This document shows positions 6,901 to 6,974 of a stretch of 6,974 nucleotides of DNA, piece after piece (position 1 is the stretch's first letter; the number at the start of each line of letters is the position of its first letter). The translations under genes were made by a program, and so were the position numbers. The notes below the pieces were generated by a model. That model was not told the origin of the DNA. It ran no database searches and saw only the letters and a program-made list of their open reading frames with translations. The DNA lies in assembly GCA_021781185.1 (NCBI GenBank), contig JAJXXI010000132.1, positions 1 through 6,974 on the forward strand, written 5' to 3'. The stretch is from a bacterium (GTDB taxonomy: Bacteria; Verrucomicrobiota; Verrucomicrobiia; Limisphaerales; UBA11358).

Positions 6901-6974
6901 CAGGTGGATTACTCCGCGCAAATTGCCGGCAGCACCGGGCCGGTCTCCATTGATGTCAACGGCACGAATGTGAC
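3877..6974 (+). CDS. Large secreted protein with autotransporter-associated beta-strand (PATR) repeats, 3' partial
   Basis: The frame is open to the window end with no stop, giving at least 1032 residues. From ATG 3877 the protein starts with a classic signal peptide: MKK, a hydrophobic core LAVFALLALS (12-21), and a signal-peptidase site after SFA (A27 or A28). ATG 3775 in the same frame would add 34 residues and is a real alternative; neither start has a Shine-Dalgarno site. The mature part is rich in Gly, Thr, Asn and Ser with few Lys, typical of surface beta-solenoid proteins. It begins with a W-rich module (29-88), and a second related module starts at W569. Six PATR-like units follow the pattern L.K.G.GTLTLSG.N.ytG...i..GtL.vg, near residues 161-192, 345-376, 415-445, 648-677, 717-749 and 954-984. 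C900 and C905 (QCVDGNC) could form a local disulfide. The inferred role is a surface or adhesin-like beta-helix protein. No enzyme domain is visible. Its C-terminus, and so its mode of export or anchoring (beta-barrel, PEP-CTERM or other), lies outside the window. Confidence 0.88.
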   Translation, partial: MKKANLNMFSGLAVFALLALSTPSSFAANGNWTNDASSVWSAVTNWNSDPTVPGTAAGDVVGLNCDITAARTVTLDTAATVGTLNIGDPASGFFGYTLSTATGQTLTFDNNGGGADIVQGTVGGAADAIAVPVSLADNLTVSAENGLTLSGVISSPLVMTLMKNGAGTLTLSAANTYTANNIFVNGGTLYVSVTAAGDGTSGAFGNVSGGGLNIYVNSGATLSSGNNNWFGNQTLADGNLPNINIMGGTVAITNNYTTIGALNLTNGATITSTGTGGGNYYGFQLRGNVTVGGTSPSTLAGSRDYHLGVNTIFDIENTGGSPADLVASANLRNSSGDFGNSVGALTKTGPGTMMLTGGGNVFSGSATINAGTLQIGDGTNSNGSLAGYIDDEANLVFANPTAWTYASYIVGAGNVVKTGPGTLTLPATSYYTGSTVISNGTLNFTAPQSISGAMTVRGGTTLAVTASQDATYLSPSSLTLGDSTGATLQFGLFGMGNAVLNPGSVTINGTATINITSCPFDTGASYPLINNYSGGTLVLGSQPGGVFGQLVVNGSTVSYSVTNVTFDAWTAAVNTNWDTLTANWTNSIGGNLFISNYPVQFDDGANGSSPLFVNITPVAVTPGFILVSNVSKDYVIGGAAISGGTSLVKDGNGALTFTGTNTFTGPMTISAGSVTVGGAGQLGGGNYFSAMNNNGAFNFNSSASQTLAGTISGSGSLAAFGSGALTLSGTNSYSGDTMLGGGSTILPNGSISAFGTGTITLSNATIVVKAASGSSYNSATSDYLGNNVNIPAGATNVIDDSVNNYGNLWVGGDSTEWTGSGTVKFRNSGTVTRPAVLWCASPLQNFHGTINIGATGGNQSMYVGFGYNSGNGGAGSSVATIDASGVAWQMGDVGYSWSQCVDGNCTTIKLGSLSAANPSTYLRGGPSPLTYEVGALNTDTTYAGKIDDWTATTLTKVGTGTLTLSGANAFTGGLNLNAGILSVSNPSAISPSCPISFGGGMLRYTADNQVDYSAQIAGSTGPVSIDVNGTNV
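4357..6828 (+). repeat. Six autotransporter-associated beta-strand repeats (PATR-like)
   Basis: Six degenerate protein repeats of about 30-33 residues lie at 4357-4452 (MKNGAGTLTLSAANTYT core), 4909-5004 (TKTGPGTMMLTGGG), 5119-5211 (VKTGPGTLTLPATSYYTG), 5818-5907 (VKDGNGALTFTGTNTFTG), 6025-6123 (FGSGALTLSGTNSYSG) and 6736-6828 (TKVGTGTLTLSGANAFTG). They fit the known 'autotransporter-associated beta strand repeat' pattern (PATR/TIGR02601 type), where each unit is thought to add a coil to a beta-helix. The last unit is closest to the consensus and the first two are more drifted. Spacing is irregular (about 90 to 610 bases between units), with other beta-rich sequence in between, so this is not a simple DNA tandem repeat. 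Confidence 0.85.

Noticed and set aside
3961..6974. CRISPR or DNA-level tandem repeat array in the repetitive region
   Set aside because: The repeats are degenerate at DNA level, irregularly spaced and lie in one continuous open frame; they are protein repeats.

Overview
All genes in this window read on the + strand, and the layout suggests a sugar-catabolic locus followed by a large secreted repeat protein. The style points to the Verrucomicrobiota or a relative in the PVC group, possibly an Opitutaceae/Limisphaerales-like lineage. Three things support this: a FucP-like transporter next to unusual LacI-type regulators, a cytoplasmic unsaturated-uronyl hydrolase, and a giant protein with autotransporter-associated beta-strand repeats. 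Shine-Dalgarno sites are also weak or absent. This assignment is an inference from gene style; no rRNA or marker gene is present.

Region 1 (1-2317) is a tightly packed cluster. It starts with the last 47 residues of an MFS sugar transporter, whose stop overlaps the start of LacI-type regulator 1 (ATGA). Regulator 1 is followed by a clear paralogue, regulator 2. The junction of the two regulators is another ATGA preceded by a run of seven A, and the regulator 2 frame stays open across it. Region 2 (2318-3614) is a 115-base gap and then a GH88-type unsaturated glucuronyl hydrolase with no signal peptide.

Region 3 (3615-6974) is a 160-262 base gap (depending on the start chosen) and then a long open frame. 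It encodes a signal peptide, two W-rich 'NW' modules and six PATR-like beta-strand repeats, and it is still open at the window edge.

A coherent reading is that extracellular lyases encoded elsewhere release unsaturated uronate oligosaccharides from a host or algal polysaccharide. The transporter may import sugars, GH88 removes the unsaturated uronate in the cytoplasm, and the two regulators sense a pathway sugar. The large beta-rich protein is probably exported to the cell surface and may serve in adhesion. Its link to the sugar genes rests only on proximity and shared strand. I see no RNA genes, CRISPR arrays, insertion sequences or convincing intrinsic terminators. I do not see a clearly new system; the best leads are the paired regulators, their A7/ATGA junction, and the architecture of the giant protein.
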